A stretch of 51,921 bases of DNA from Actinomycetes bacterium (GCA_021802485.1 JAJZXF010000007.1:1-51921), one strand, 5' to 3'; shown: positions 26,925 through 36,055, counted from the stretch's first letter. The notes: generated from the letters alone by a model not told the origin. Made by a program: numbers and translations.

Positions 26925-27370
26925 GTCGAGGTCGGTCACTTCGGAGGTGATCTGATTATCGCTGCAATGGTCCGCTCTGCAGAGCTCACCTTGGTCAACC
27001 AAGCGAGCAGGTGCAACCTTTTGGGCTACCTGGCGGAGGACCACGGCGCCGACAGCATACTTGCCTGTGCCGCCAACCTGTTCGAGCAGGTACCCTAGGA
27101 GCCTCGTTGGACCCTCACCTAGGACCAGGGTCGCGAGATCACGAGATAGCGAGATCTCCCAGAGCACTTAGGGACCAGCGTCTACTTCTCCGAGGTGCAC
27201 AGCCCTTGGCAGCGAGGCCTTGAACGGCCTTGCTCTCCGGTGGATGCCGAAGTCGAACAACCTGTCGGTCTAACTAACCGAGGCGACTTCGACGAGATCA
27301 GCTCCCATATCAACACGACACCCCGGCGCTCACTCAACTGGGAGAGTGCGTACGTGCGCTACCGTCATGC
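26925..27370 (+). pseudogene. IS30-family transposase, catalytic-domain remnant
   Basis: VEVGHFGGDLIIAAMVRSAE matches the DWEGDLIIG catalytic start of IS30 enzymes, followed by TLVNQASRCNLLGYLAEDHG. Near 27105 the frame shifts, and TLT-stop-DQGREITR corresponds to LTWDQG with Trp (TGG) turned to TAG. VYFSEVHSPWQRG, then the segment with FDEISSHINTTPRRSLNW, complete the C-terminus. Several stops and shifts show it is inactive. Positions 27371-27635 downstream hold nothing that I can support. Confidence 0.78.
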
Positions 27371-27635
27371 TCTTGTTGCAAAGACCGGCGGAACTGGCCC
27401 CCTGTTTGCTCTACGTTCACGCGACCTCTTGCGATGCGCGAGCAGGCGCTCCTTTGCGGGCCTTCACATCTCAGATCCCGTGATCGAGGTGATACCTCGC
27501 GTGTGTTACGGCCGGGACTACCGAGAACTCCACACCCGCCAGGCACTGCTCAGTAGGGTCTCTTGCCCAAATGCAAGTCCACCCCTGCAGTTGCGCACTG
27601 GGTACGACCGCACACTTCGATAGACTTGGCGCCCG

Positions 27636-28847
27636 GTGGAGTTTGATCTCTCTGATGACCAGGTTGCGCTCGCTGAAGCGGCAAGGACGTTTCTTGCTTC
27701 GTCGTGGGATCACGCTCGCCTACGGGAGTTCGTTGGCACGCCTGGCGAGCCCATAGCTGCGAGTACTGCCCCGACCAGCGAGTTGTGGCACGAGATGTGC
27801 GATCAGGGATGGCTGGCCGTGGAGGTGCCTGAGGCGGCGGGAGGGCTGGGTCTTGGACTGGTGGAAGTGGCGGTACTGTGCGAGGAGATTGGCAAGAGCC
27901 TTGCACCGACGCCGGTGCTTGCGGGAATCACAGCACTGGATGCACTGCGTATTGCGCGTAGCCGCGATAACGAGTACTGCGACGAATGGCTCGATCGCCT
28001 AGCTTCCGGCGATGCAACCGCGTGCGTTTCACTCAGCCGCAAGCGTGGAGCACTCACGGGTGCGTTGGACAACAAGGGCGGATGGGTTCTCCTTGGGCGA
28101 TCAGATCCCGTAGTGCACGGGCCATCGAGTGATCTTGCGATCGTGGTGGCCGGCATAGACAGCACGGACCAGGATGCATGCAGGCGCGTCGCTGAAGCAG
28201 ACGAGACCGCACCTGGCATAGTTTCCAGTGACCCGCTCTGCGCAGGCAGGGCAGTCTTCCTCATTCGCTTGGATAACCACGTTCGCCCGAGTGCGCACGC
28301 CGCAATGGACCGCACCAGGCTCGTCGGTCGCCTGGAGACTGATGGGGCAAGTTGCCTGTTGATCGGCGGGCCGCGGGCGGCTTCAAGGCTGGTAAATCGG
28401 TACGTGACGGGTATTTGCGCAGAGATGCTAGGGGCGTCAGAGCGAGTCCTCGAGATGACAGTTGCGTACGCTAAGGAGCGGGTCCAGTTTGGAAGGCCGA
28501 TTGGCAGCTTCCAGGCAGTGAAACATCGCTGCGCGGACATGCTGGTGGATGTAGAGGGGATGCGCTCGGTTGCCTATTACGCTGCGTGGTGCGTCGGCCA
28601 CGACACTCAGGACTCATCCGAGGCGGCCTCTGCTGCAAAGACCTGGTGCTCCGAGGCTGCGGCCAGGGTGATGTCCTCGGGGTTGCAGGTACATGGCGGC
28701 ATCGGCTTTACGTGGGAGCATGACCTTCACCTATACCTGAAGCGCTCCCAGCTCGACCAGGTGAGCTTCGGCGATGCGCAGGTGCACCGGGAGCGCCTTT
28801 CTCACCTGCTGCGTGCGAAACTGGAGCGAGGCGAGCCCATCCTTTGA
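27636..28847 (+). CDS. Acyl-CoA dehydrogenase family protein
   Basis: This is a 403-aa protein from GTG 27636 (MEFDLSDDQVALAEAARTFL). The N-terminal helices include CDQGWLAVEVPEAAGGLGLG and CEEIGKSLAPTPVLAG. The middle domain is divergent (SGDATACVSLSRKRGAL). The C-terminal domain has YAKERVQFGRPIGSFQAVKH, the classic FadE motif, and LQVHGGIGFTWEHDLHLYLK. The usual TEP substrate-loop motif is not obvious, so catalytic competence or a non-dehydrogenase role (heterodimer partner of a FadE pair) remains open. No strong ribosome site is visible. It stands alone after IS remnants. Confidence 0.82.
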   Translation: MEFDLSDDQVALAEAARTFLASSWDHARLREFVGTPGEPIAASTAPTSELWHEMCDQGWLAVEVPEAAGGLGLGLVEVAVLCEEIGKSLAPTPVLAGITALDALRIARSRDNEYCDEWLDRLASGDATACVSLSRKRGALTGALDNKGGWVLLGRSDPVVHGPSSDLAIVVAGIDSTDQDACRRVAEADETAPGIVSSDPLCAGRAVFLIRLDNHVRPSAHAAMDRTRLVGRLETDGASCLLIGGPRAASRLVNRYVTGICAEMLGASERVLEMTVAYAKERVQFGRPIGSFQAVKHRCADMLVDVEGMRSVAYYAAWCVGHDTQDSSEAASAAKTWCSEAAARVMSSGLQVHGGIGFTWEHDLHLYLKRSQLDQVSFGDAQVHRERLSHLLRAKLERGEPIL

Positions 28848-29033
28848 ACGCTCCGGGCGGACGCTCTCCGTCGAGATAAACCACACGGAGATCTCCCACC
28901 GCGACTTTCATGGTAAGCGCCCCGGCGCCTCACGCAGCCATTTCGAAACCGGCACGGTCTCCAGGGCGACCCCTGCACACCTGAAAGAGCTGCAGGATCT
29001 TGGACCGAAGGTAAAGCGTCGCTTGAGCGCCTA

Positions 29034-29711
29034 TCAACCGTTCGTCGTATAGAACGAAGTCGCCCACAGCTGGTTCTCCACTCCGTTTGGATACGGCGTC
29101 AGTGTTACTACCAGTGAGTGCGAGTACGGCAGCGGCTGTTGCGGGAAGTAGTGCATCGAATACCATGGACCATTTCCCTGGCAAGGATCTGTACCACCAA
29201 TTACGCCTGCATTTGAAGCGGCTGAACCTCCACCCGATGACCAGTAATTGCCGATCCAGGTCAGCCACGAACCAAAGGCTTGGTTCCCGTCGATAGTGAC
29301 CTGAATCCAGACATCGCCTATGTAGCCGCAGGATCCGCCCGGCGCTGAATCCGCGAGCTGCATCCCCTCAAAGGTGCCGGAGCCGCTCACGTTCGTCATG
29401 GTCAGGACCTGACCAGCTTGACTCGGAGAGACGTTCATCCACGGTCCCCAAGCTGTCTCATGCGAACTTCCGGATCCGTTCTCCACCTTCAGCCGCCCGG
29501 TGCCATTCGTCGGTAGGTTACCCACGTTCACCGTCGGCGTGTTGCCCACGCTTACGTTCACTGGCGGCAGCGAGGAATGCGCTGTGGCGGCACCGGCTGC
29601 CGAGGTGCTCAGCGCTGCAGCTACACCGACCCCTCCGCCTACCATGAAAATCGTTGCAGCGAGCAACGTAGTCATTCCCGAGCGGTTGACCAGCTTATTC
29701 ATCCATCGCAT
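29034..29711 (-). CDS. Secreted protein of unknown function
   Basis: This is a 225-aa protein from ATG 29711; TAAGGAGG lies about 10 nt upstream, which favours this start over the ATG three codons later. A basic N-terminus (RWMNKLVNRSG) and a hydrophobic core (TLLAATIFMVGGGVGVAAAL) end at a likely cleavage site around AGAATA. The mature part is Gly/Ser/Asn-rich and strand-like (PPVNVSVGNTPTVNVGNLPT). A Trp-containing region follows (ETAWGPWMNVSPS, GSWLTWIGNYWSSGG). Two cysteine pairs could form disulfides. I recognise no family. A TATACT hexamer 57 nt upstream is a plausible -10 element. Confidence 0.65.
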   Translation of the reverse strand: MRWMNKLVNRSGMTTLLAATIFMVGGGVGVAAALSTSAAGAATAHSSLPPVNVSVGNTPTVNVGNLPTNGTGRLKVENGSGSSHETAWGPWMNVSPSQAGQVLTMTNVSGSGTFEGMQLADSAPGGSCGYIGDVWIQVTIDGNQAFGSWLTWIGNYWSSGGGSAASNAGVIGGTDPCQGNGPWYSMHYFPQQPLPYSHSLVVTLTPYPNGVENQLWATSFYTTNG

Positions 29712-29767
29712 ATCGCCTCAGCCTCCTTACCGTGAACATCCCCAGGGGTCATTTCGAGCAGCTGTAA

Positions 29768-29773
29768 AGTATA
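29768..29773 (-). promoter_or_regulatory. Likely -10 box of the secreted-protein gene
   Basis: On the minus strand TATACT lies 57 nt before ATG 29711. No good -35 hexamer is seen 16-18 nt further upstream, as is common for actinobacterial promoters. Confidence 0.35.
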
Positions 29774-30097
29774 CTACGCGGGTATCGGTGTACAGGTTCC
29801 GCAGAGGTCCAGGGGGTCGTCCAGCTGGTTGAAGCGAACTCCGTGGAGATTGCGAGAGTTCTTCTTGACTACCTTCAGACCCTTGCAGACAGTCACGAAA
29901 CCCATGTGCGGCCTGTCGAGGCGCTCGCTCGCGAGCATGGTGCGCGCCGCGCAGAAGCCGCCCTGAAAAAGCTCGCGGTAGCCTCCCTTCCGCGAGCACT
30001 CACGCGCTCCACCGCATGGCTGATCTCGCCAACTTCAAGCACCTCGCTACTCCACTGGCCTTGCTCCACCCAGCGATGATTAATATCGACTCCCTGC
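29774..30097. other. Intergenic region with a doubtful small frame
   Basis: This gap lies between the secreted protein and the gene at 30098. A plus-strand frame at 29843-30079 begins with a helix-like stretch (MEIARVLLDYLQTLADSHET) but ends in unlikely sequence. I do not call it a gene. Confidence 0.4.
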
Positions 30098-30736
30098 TTA
30101 GCGGTCTCCGTCTTCATCCTCGGGTTCGGGCGGAAGGAACGTGAGGTCAAGGTCCCCTAAGCGCACAAGAATGGACGCTACCCAGCGCGCTAACTCGCCG
30201 AAGTGATCGTTGAGTACGGAAGTGTCCTCGAGAACGGCCTCGTCCAACTGGTAAGTCCCCTGGTACGTCGCTTCGACCGCGAACTGGCTTGTGGGTTGTG
30301 CCTCCGGTGAACTCGCGTCGTAATCACCGTAGTCCTGCTCGACCGTAGGCCCTGATCGGGTAAGAGACGCTGTCCCAATAGTCGCGCCGTGTGGGGGCAG
30401 AGCACGAAGGAGGAAGTCGATGTCAGGGGCGCTCGCGAGCCGTTGAAGCCTCAATGCGACCTCAATGACGACCTCCGGTGCGTCCTCGTGGGGCTCTCCA
30501 ATGGACCAAGATCGGTAGGCACTCTGACTCCACGTCGGCCAGTCGAGACTGATGTCAGCGGTCACGCGGGGTGGTGTGTCTTCCCCTGGGAGACTGTAGG
30601 AAGTCTCCCAGGAAACGTCCCCGAGAAACACGTCTACCTGGAACCGCTCCTCGACCGCTTGGCGCTGTAGGAGTGCTGACTCGAAAGCGCGGCGAATGGA
30701 GGAGATCACGTCTACAAGGATGTGATCGAGCATTGT
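30098..30736 (-). CDS. Protein of unknown function, acidic C-terminus
   Basis: I placed the start at ATG 30736 (MLDHILVDVISSIRRAFESA), giving 212 aa. The frame is open to 31033, but the extra part overlaps the divergent phosphodiesterase gene and reads as low-quality Arg/Pro-rich sequence; ATG 30832 is another possibility. Visible features are an amphipathic N-terminal helix, a strand-rich centre (VTADISLDWPTWSQSAYRSW, EVVIEVALRLQRLASAPDID), and a conserved-looking C-terminus (DHFGELARWVASILVRLGDL) ending EPEDEDGDR. No membrane segments or known motif. Confidence 0.55.
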   Translation of the reverse strand, partial: TMLDHILVDVISSIRRAFESALLQRQAVEERFQVDVFLGDVSWETSYSLPGEDTPPRVTADISLDWPTWSQSAYRSWSIGEPHEDAPEVVIEVALRLQRLASAPDIDFLLRALPPHGATIGTASLTRSGPTVEQDYGDYDASSPEAQPTSQFAVEATYQGTYQLDEAVLEDTSVLNDHFGELARWVASILVRLGDLDLTFLPPEPEDEDGDR

Positions 30737-30834
30737 CGCGAGGCTATCAACACTGGACCTAGTGGGGTGGCGATTCCAGCCGAGGCGATCCGGGAGGACC
30801 AGCGGATGGCCTTCGGGCCGATGTAGCATCTTAC

Positions 30835-31716
30835 GTGGTGTTTGACGCGACGGTTCACGATAATCCCTGGCTCTCACGGCGCATAACGGCCTTTGCTCAT
30901 CAAGGAGGGGCATGGGAAGGCCCCTCCAGCACGCTCTGGGCGATGCGCCGGGCGGTTGCGGCTGGAGCGACAGCGCTTGAGCTGGACGTGCATGCGACCG
31001 CGGACGGCCAACTAGTCGTCTGTCACGACGCAAGGGTCGACCGGACCACCAATGGCTCGGGAGCTATCTGCGAGATGACCCTCGACGAACTCATCAGCCT
31101 TGACAATGCCTACTGGTTCATCCCAGGAAGCGACGTGAGCCCTGGCAAAGCCGAGGACGAGTACCCGCTGCGTGGGCGCGCCCCACAGGACCGTGAACTG
31201 GCAATCGCTACGCTCGAAGAGGTGCTGGAGGCTTTCCCTGGTGTAGTGCTGAACCTCGACATAAAAGCGACCTCACCTGACGTCGCTCCCTATGAGGCTG
31301 CCTTGGCAGACCTGCTGCGGCGCTATCACAGAGCAGACGATGTAATCGTCGCGTCTTTTCACGACGCGGCGACAGATCTTTTTGCCTCGCTTGCGCCTGA
31401 AGTGGGGATCTCAGCGGGGACAAGGACTGTCGCGGAGATCGTGCGGGCGGTTCGCTCTGGAACGCAGATCCCCTCGACGCGACACGTCGCCATTCAGGTC
31501 CCCGTCTCCATAGCAGGGGTGGTGATCGTGGATCGCGCGCTTGTAGAGGCTGTCCATGATCACGGGATGGCCGTACATGTCTGGACGGTTAACGCTGTCG
31601 AGGAGATGGCGCGCCTTGTCGATCTCGGTATAGACGGCATCATCTCGGACCTGCCGTCTGTTCTCGCTGGGGTGCTCAAGGCGAAGCACGCGGCCTGGGG
31701 CGGCTTGACCGCTTGA
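30835..31716 (+). CDS. Glycerophosphodiester phosphodiesterase (UgpQ-like, HQGG subtype)
   Basis: This is a 293-aa TIM-barrel protein with no signal peptide, so a cytosolic enzyme like UgpQ. It would cleave glycerophosphodiesters to glycerol-3-phosphate and an alcohol. It has the GDPD signatures ELDVHATADGQLVVCHD (metal Glu/Asp and catalytic His) and VLNLDIKAT, with a C-terminal VHVWTVNAVEEM. The first motif reads AFAHQGGAWEGPSSTL where most members have HRGG..ENT. The catalytic Arg is therefore replaced by Gln, a variant I recall in other actinomycetes. Its start is GTG 30835, without a clear ribosome site. A UgpBCAE-like importer lies 25 kb away in this window, but the genes are not linked. 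Confidence 0.85.
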   Translation: MVFDATVHDNPWLSRRITAFAHQGGAWEGPSSTLWAMRRAVAAGATALELDVHATADGQLVVCHDARVDRTTNGSGAICEMTLDELISLDNAYWFIPGSDVSPGKAEDEYPLRGRAPQDRELAIATLEEVLEAFPGVVLNLDIKATSPDVAPYEAALADLLRRYHRADDVIVASFHDAATDLFASLAPEVGISAGTRTVAEIVRAVRSGTQIPSTRHVAIQVPVSIAGVVIVDRALVEAVHDHGMAVHVWTVNAVEEMARLVDLGIDGIISDLPSVLAGVLKAKHAAWGGLTA

Positions 31717-31808
31717 CGGGCGCGCACGCCGACCAAAAGGCCTCCGAGCTTGCTCGTGGGCTTCGGCTTCGCCGTTCAACCTGTTCCAGGCCCCTGGCTG
31801 ATCCGTAG

Positions 31809-31886
31809 TCAGCCGCAGTTAGGCCGCTTGCCGTGGTTGGCCTTTTTCTTGCTGCGAATCTTTCGCTTTTGGGTTCTCTTGGACAC
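31809..31886 (-). CDS. 50S ribosomal protein bL37
   Basis: This is a 25-aa very basic peptide from GTG 31886: it begins VSKRTQKRKIRSKKK and ends with the ANHGKRPN signature of actinobacterial bL37, a tiny large-subunit protein found in mycobacterial ribosomes. GAGGTGA lies 8 nt upstream. GTG 31892, two codons earlier, is too close to that site. It is divergent from ychF; the 150-nt gap between them must hold both promoters. Confidence 0.75.
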   Translation of the reverse strand: MSKRTQKRKIRSKKKANHGKRPNCG

Positions 31887-32039
31887 GTTCACATCACCTC
31901 GCTGAGTAACAATAGCGCCGGTCGCCGGGTAGGTGCGAACGTGAGCAGCCGACCTAGCGATGCGGACTCTGCCAGGGCAGTAGCCTCGTAGCATGACATC
32001 CCCGGCGGTTGGAGCAGATAGCGAACTCGGAGCAGGCTT

Positions 32040-33140
32040 GTGGAACGCGTAGGTCTTATCGGCCTGCCCAATTCAGGCAAGACGTCTCTGTTCAACGCAC
32101 TCACCAGGGGTTCGGCTTTGGTCGCTCCCCACATGTTCTCTACAACTGAGACAACGGTTGGCATTGCCCAGGTCCCCGATGCGCGCCTCCAAGCGCTCGG
32201 CCGTATGAGCGCTAGCCGGAAGGTGGTTCCCGCGAGCGTAGAGGTAGTGGACATAGCCGGCTTGGTGGAGGGCTCATCTGCGGGAGAGGGCCTTGGCAAC
32301 AGATTTCTTGCAGGGATCAGGGAGATGGATGCCCTGTGCTACGTGTTGAGGGGTTTCGAGGATCCCCAGGTGCCGGGGTATGAGGCGCCTGAAACGGCGC
32401 TGTCGGTGCTTGAGCTGGAGCTGGTGATGGCCGATATCAGCAGTCTTGAGGGCCAGATGGCAAGAAAGCGCAAGCAGGCACGGGGTGGCCAGCTTTCCGC
32501 CAGTGATCTGGAGGCAATGGAGCGAGCCCTCGATATCCTGCAGAGCGGGGTGCCACTCTACCGGGCGGGATTGGTGGAGCACGATCAGGCAGTCCTGAAG
32601 GACCTCTTCCTCTTGACCGTCAAACCAATCTTTGTGGTGGTAAATGTGGGCGAGGACGCGGGCGCCTCGGGTGTCGAGATCGCAGACAAGCTTTCCTCGG
32701 AACTTGGCGGTGCCGCGGAAGCCCTTGCGGTCAGCGTCAAGCTGGAAGCTGAGGCGTCTTTGCTCGACCCCCAAGACGCGAGTGAACTGTTGGAAGGGCT
32801 CGGTCTCGGCGAGGGAGCACTCCCGCGCGTGGCTCACGCTGCTTACCACCTGCTTGGGAGAAGGACGTTCTTGACCACCGGCGAGAAGGAGTCGCGTGCC
32901 TGGACGTTCAAGTCGGGAGCTCACGCGCCCGAATGCGCAGGGGTGATCCACTCAGACCTCCAACGCGGGTTCATCAGAGCGGAGGTGATCCGTTGGGACG
33001 AACTACTCGAGATCGGATCCTGGTCAGCGGCCAAGGCCGGTGGAAAGCTACGGGTAGAAGGAAAGGACTACGAGGTTCAGGACGGAGATGTACTGGAGAT
33101 CCGCTTCAACGTCAGCGGAAGCCCTTCCCGGCGGGCTTAG
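32040..33140 (+). CDS. ychF: Ribosome-binding ATPase YchF (OLA1 family)
   Basis: This is a 366-aa Obg-superfamily P-loop protein that binds ribosomes and prefers ATP. G1 is GLPNSGKTS, G3 is DIAGLVEG, and the G4 position reads NVGE, the Glu-type motif that explains ATP preference in YchF. A coiled-coil insert (about residues 130-170, SSLEGQMARKRKQARGG) and a C-terminal TGS domain (AWTFKSGAHAPECAGVIHSD, VQDGDVLEIRFNV) follow the family order. GTG 32040 has GGAG 7 nt upstream. It begins the block ychF-DUF192-rsmI-metG-tatD-ksgA-ispE. Confidence 0.94.
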   Translation: MERVGLIGLPNSGKTSLFNALTRGSALVAPHMFSTTETTVGIAQVPDARLQALGRMSASRKVVPASVEVVDIAGLVEGSSAGEGLGNRFLAGIREMDALCYVLRGFEDPQVPGYEAPETALSVLELELVMADISSLEGQMARKRKQARGGQLSASDLEAMERALDILQSGVPLYRAGLVEHDQAVLKDLFLLTVKPIFVVVNVGEDAGASGVEIADKLSSELGGAAEALAVSVKLEAEASLLDPQDASELLEGLGLGEGALPRVAHAAYHLLGRRTFLTTGEKESRAWTFKSGAHAPECAGVIHSDLQRGFIRAEVIRWDELLEIGSWSAAKAGGKLRVEGKDYEVQDGDVLEIRFNVSGSPSRRA

Positions 33141-33162
33141 GCACATCTACCGGTAGACGGTG

Positions 33163-33492
33163 ATGGCCTGGCTTCTCAGAGCAGGTGAGGTTCTCGCCAC
33201 CCTCGAGGTAGCCGACTCTGTGTTCGCGCGCGGAAGGGGACTGCTTGGCCTCGCCAGTTTTGATGGAGCGCTCCTGCTCCACTCGACACGTGCGGTTCAC
33301 ACCCTCGGGATGAGGTTTCCGATCGACGTTGCCTTCTGTGACCGCGACCTGAAGGTGGTTGATGTGACCACAATGTCCCCCTGGCGCTTGGGCCTGCCCC
33401 GCCTCAAGGCAAGGTGTGTCATCGAAGCAGAGGCGGGAGCGTTCGAACGATGGTGCCTGGTTCCAGGTGACCATCTGGAGGTGAGGGAGTGA
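33163..33492 (+). CDS. DUF192 family protein
   Basis: This is a 109-aa protein from ATG 33163 (GTG 33160 is adjacent). It matches the DUF192 pattern: ARGRGLLGLASFDGALLLHS, TRAVHTLGMRFPIDVAFCDR and PGDHLEV at the end. These small beta proteins have an unknown biochemical role and are often linked to surface or type IV pilus genes; here it lies inside a translation-related block. The stop overlaps the rsmI start (GTGA). Confidence 0.85.
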   Translation: MAWLLRAGEVLATLEVADSVFARGRGLLGLASFDGALLLHSTRAVHTLGMRFPIDVAFCDRDLKVVDVTTMSPWRLGLPRLKARCVIEAEAGAFERWCLVPGDHLEVRE

Positions 33493-34451
33493 GCGCGATT
33501 AGCGAGCATGGCAAGCAAGCCCGAGATCCCAGTAGCGGCCGACTACTTGTTGTCGCGACGCCTATCGGGAACCTGGACGACATCTCGGTGCGAGCCGTGA
33601 ACAGCATTTCGGCCTCTGACGTAATCGCATGCGAGGACACCCGCCGCACGAGGAAGCTTCTCGCTCATCTTGGCGTAACGGGAAAGCGGCTGGTCTCGGT
33701 GTTTGCCGGCAACGAACGCTCCCGCGTTCCCGAGATTCTCCGCATGCTTGCCAGTGGTGATCAGATAGTACTTGTCAGCGATGCAGGCACGCCGGGGATA
33801 TCTGACCCCGGATGCGCCGTGGTGGACGCGGCGATCTCCGCTGGTTTCAGCGTAAGCGCTGTCCCGGGACCATCAGCCGTCGTCACTGCGCTTGCTGCCA
33901 GCGGGATTCCCCACGATCGGTTCTGCTTCGAGGGGTTTTTGCCACGCAAAGGATCCCAGCGCGCCCGTAGAATCAAGTCGCTCGCGTCGGACGAGCGTGC
34001 AGCTGTGATCTTCGAAGCTCCCAACAGGCTTGTAGCGACACTTGAGGATCTCTGTCAGGCCTGCGGGCCGGGCCGGCAGGTCGCTGTGGCAAGGGAACTG
34101 ACGAAGATTTTCGAAGAGGTTTGGCGAGGCGATGCAGCAGAAGTCGTCGAGCAGGCAAGAGAGCGTGCTCGAACAGGGACCTTGCGTGGCGAGTGTGTCA
34201 TAGTCATCGCAGGATGCGCACTTGACACAACCGAGCTCTCGCTTGCGCCGGCATCGCACAGCACAGACACGGGCTGTTCGGGACTATCTGCGGGTGGGAT
34301 CGACCCCGACGAAGTCGAAGCCCTGTTGCGGGAGTGCTTAGCTGCCGGCGCGACTCGCAGGGATGCCGCCTCCGAGGTCGCAGCGAAGCTTGGAGTCCCC
34401 AAACGGACGCTTTACCAGCTGGCAGCGAAACTTCAGGATCATCAGGACTAG
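33489..34451 (+). CDS. rsmI: 16S rRNA (cytidine(1402)-2'-O)-methyltransferase
   Basis: RsmI methylates the ribose of C1402 in the decoding centre using SAM. The 320-aa protein has VATPIGNLDDIS, ACEDTRRTRKLLAHLG, VSDAGTPGISDPG, VPGPSAVVTALAASG and FCFEGFLPRKG, all conserved in the tetrapyrrole-methylase-fold family. The C-terminal helix-turn-helix-like part (RRDAASEVAAKLGVPKRTLY) is also typical. GTG 33489 overlaps the DUF192 stop. Confidence 0.95.
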   Translation: MSAISEHGKQARDPSSGRLLVVATPIGNLDDISVRAVNSISASDVIACEDTRRTRKLLAHLGVTGKRLVSVFAGNERSRVPEILRMLASGDQIVLVSDAGTPGISDPGCAVVDAAISAGFSVSAVPGPSAVVTALAASGIPHDRFCFEGFLPRKGSQRARRIKSLASDERAAVIFEAPNRLVATLEDLCQACGPGRQVAVARELTKIFEEVWRGDAAEVVEQARERARTGTLRGECVIVIAGCALDTTELSLAPASHSTDTGCSGLSAGGIDPDEVEALLRECLAAGATRRDAASEVAAKLGVPKRTLYQLAAKLQDHQD

Positions 34452-34534
34452 TCCGAAGCGGCAGTCAAGTTATCACGGGAGTTGGTTAGAGCTGAACGTA
34501 GAGCCGGGCCGGTTCGGAGAGGTACCCTGTTGGA

Positions 34535-36055
34535 GTGCCCCGGTTCTACCTCACCACGCCGATCTACTACGTGAACGACATTCCCCATCTAGGCCACGCA
34601 TACACGATGGTTAACGCTGACGCGATATCGCGCTGGCATCGGCTCTTGGGCGACGATGTGCTATTTCTAACGGGAACCGATGAGCATGGCCTGAAGGTGG
34701 CTCGAGCAGCCGAGCAAAACGGCATGACTCCCCAGGAGTGGACCGACAGGACGAGCAGGCGGTTCGTGGAGGCATGGGAGCAGCTCGAAATGTCAAATGA
34801 TCGCTTCATCCGCACCACGGATCCCCGCCATCACTCCGCTGTTGCAGAGCTTCTGAGCAGGATTCACGACAATGGCTACATCCACCTCGATTCATACCGG
34901 GGGCCCTACTGCGTGGGCTGCGAGGCCTACTACGGGCCAGACGAACTCGTCGACGGTTGCTGCCCGGTCCACGGAGTCCCGGTGGACGAGGTGGAAGAGG
35001 AGAACTACTTCTTCGCTCTCAGCCGTTTCGGCGATCGGTTGCTGGAGTGGTACGAGACAAATCCGAACGCCGTGATGCCTGAGTCGAAGCGCAACGAGGC
35101 AATAGGCTTCATCAGAGGCGGGCTCAAGGACATATCCATAACTCGAACCTCCATCGACTGGGGGGTGAAAGTGCCCTGGGATCCTGCTCACGTCTTCTAC
35201 GTCTGGTACGACGCTCTGGTGAACTACGTGACCGCGATCGGCTTCGGTAGCGACGATTCGAACTTTGCCCACTGGTGGCCAGCGGTTCATCACCTCATCG
35301 GCAAGGACATCCTTCGCTTTCACTGCGTGTGGTGGCCAGCTATGTGCATGGCAGCGGGGATCGATCCACCCAAGAGCATCTTTGTTCACGGGTGGCTTCT
35401 CGTGGGAGGGGAGAAGATGGCCAAGAGCAAGCTGAACCAGGTGCACCCCGCAGAGCTGGTATCCGAAATCGGCGTCGATGCCCTGCGCTATCACTTGCTG
35501 AGAGACACACCACTCGGCCCCGACGGCGACTTCTCGTACGAGGGGATGATCGCTCGCTACAACTCGGATCTCGCCAACAATCTCGGGAACCTTGCCTCGC
35601 GCGTTGCGGCAGTGGTAGCGGGAAAGTGCGGTGGAATCGGGCCGGCTCCAAGACGTGAGAGCCGGCTGGCGCTTGAGGCGGAAGTTGCCTGCGATGCTGC
35701 CCAGAGAGCCTGGGAGAGCTTCGCCCCACACGAAGCGCTTGAGGCCACCTGGAAGCTCCTACGCGAGACGAACGCGGAGCTGGAGACCTCGGAACCATGG
35801 AAGAAGGAGCCCGGCGCAGAAGTGAACGGGGTGCTGGGCGACGCTTTGGAGGTGCTTCGAATCGTCGGCCTGCTTGCGTCTCCCGCGATGCCCAGCACCT
35901 GCACCGAGCTCTGGCGGCGCATCGGCCTGCGTGCCAGCCCCCTTGACGCTAGATTTCCCCGCGACGCGGCGTGGGGTGGATACCCTGGCGGCCTCGTGGT
36001 CGAACGCGGATCCCCACTGTTCCCGCGCAAGCAAGCAGCGTCGAGCCAAGGATGA
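34535..36055 (+). CDS. metG: Methionine--tRNA ligase
   Basis: This enzyme charges tRNA-Met in the cytoplasm. It is a 506-aa class I synthetase of the short type, without the C-terminal dimerisation domain. The HIGH motif is PHLGH within TTPIYYVNDIPHLGHAYT. The connective domain has Cys pairs (CVGCEAYY, CCPVH). GRFHCVWWPA-like DILRFHCVWWPAMCMA and a KMSKS motif reading KMAKS (GGEKMAKSKLN) are followed by the anticodon-binding helices. The Ser to Ala change in KMSKS is uncommon but leaves both lysines. Start GTG 34535. The TGA overlaps the next ATG (ATGA). Confidence 0.95.
   Translation: MPRFYLTTPIYYVNDIPHLGHAYTMVNADAISRWHRLLGDDVLFLTGTDEHGLKVARAAEQNGMTPQEWTDRTSRRFVEAWEQLEMSNDRFIRTTDPRHHSAVAELLSRIHDNGYIHLDSYRGPYCVGCEAYYGPDELVDGCCPVHGVPVDEVEEENYFFALSRFGDRLLEWYETNPNAVMPESKRNEAIGFIRGGLKDISITRTSIDWGVKVPWDPAHVFYVWYDALVNYVTAIGFGSDDSNFAHWWPAVHHLIGKDILRFHCVWWPAMCMAAGIDPPKSIFVHGWLLVGGEKMAKSKLNQVHPAELVSEIGVDALRYHLLRDTPLGPDGDFSYEGMIARYNSDLANNLGNLASRVAAVVAGKCGGIGPAPRRESRLALEAEVACDAAQRAWESFAPHEALEATWKLLRETNAELETSEPWKKEPGAEVNGVLGDALEVLRIVGLLASPAMPSTCTELWRRIGLRASPLDARFPRDAAWGGYPGGLVVERGSPLFPRKQAASSQG

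Noticed and set aside
30737-31033. N-terminal extension of the gene at 30098
   Set aside because: It would overlap the divergent phosphodiesterase gene by about 200 nt and reads as Arg/Pro-rich sequence typical of a shadow frame.
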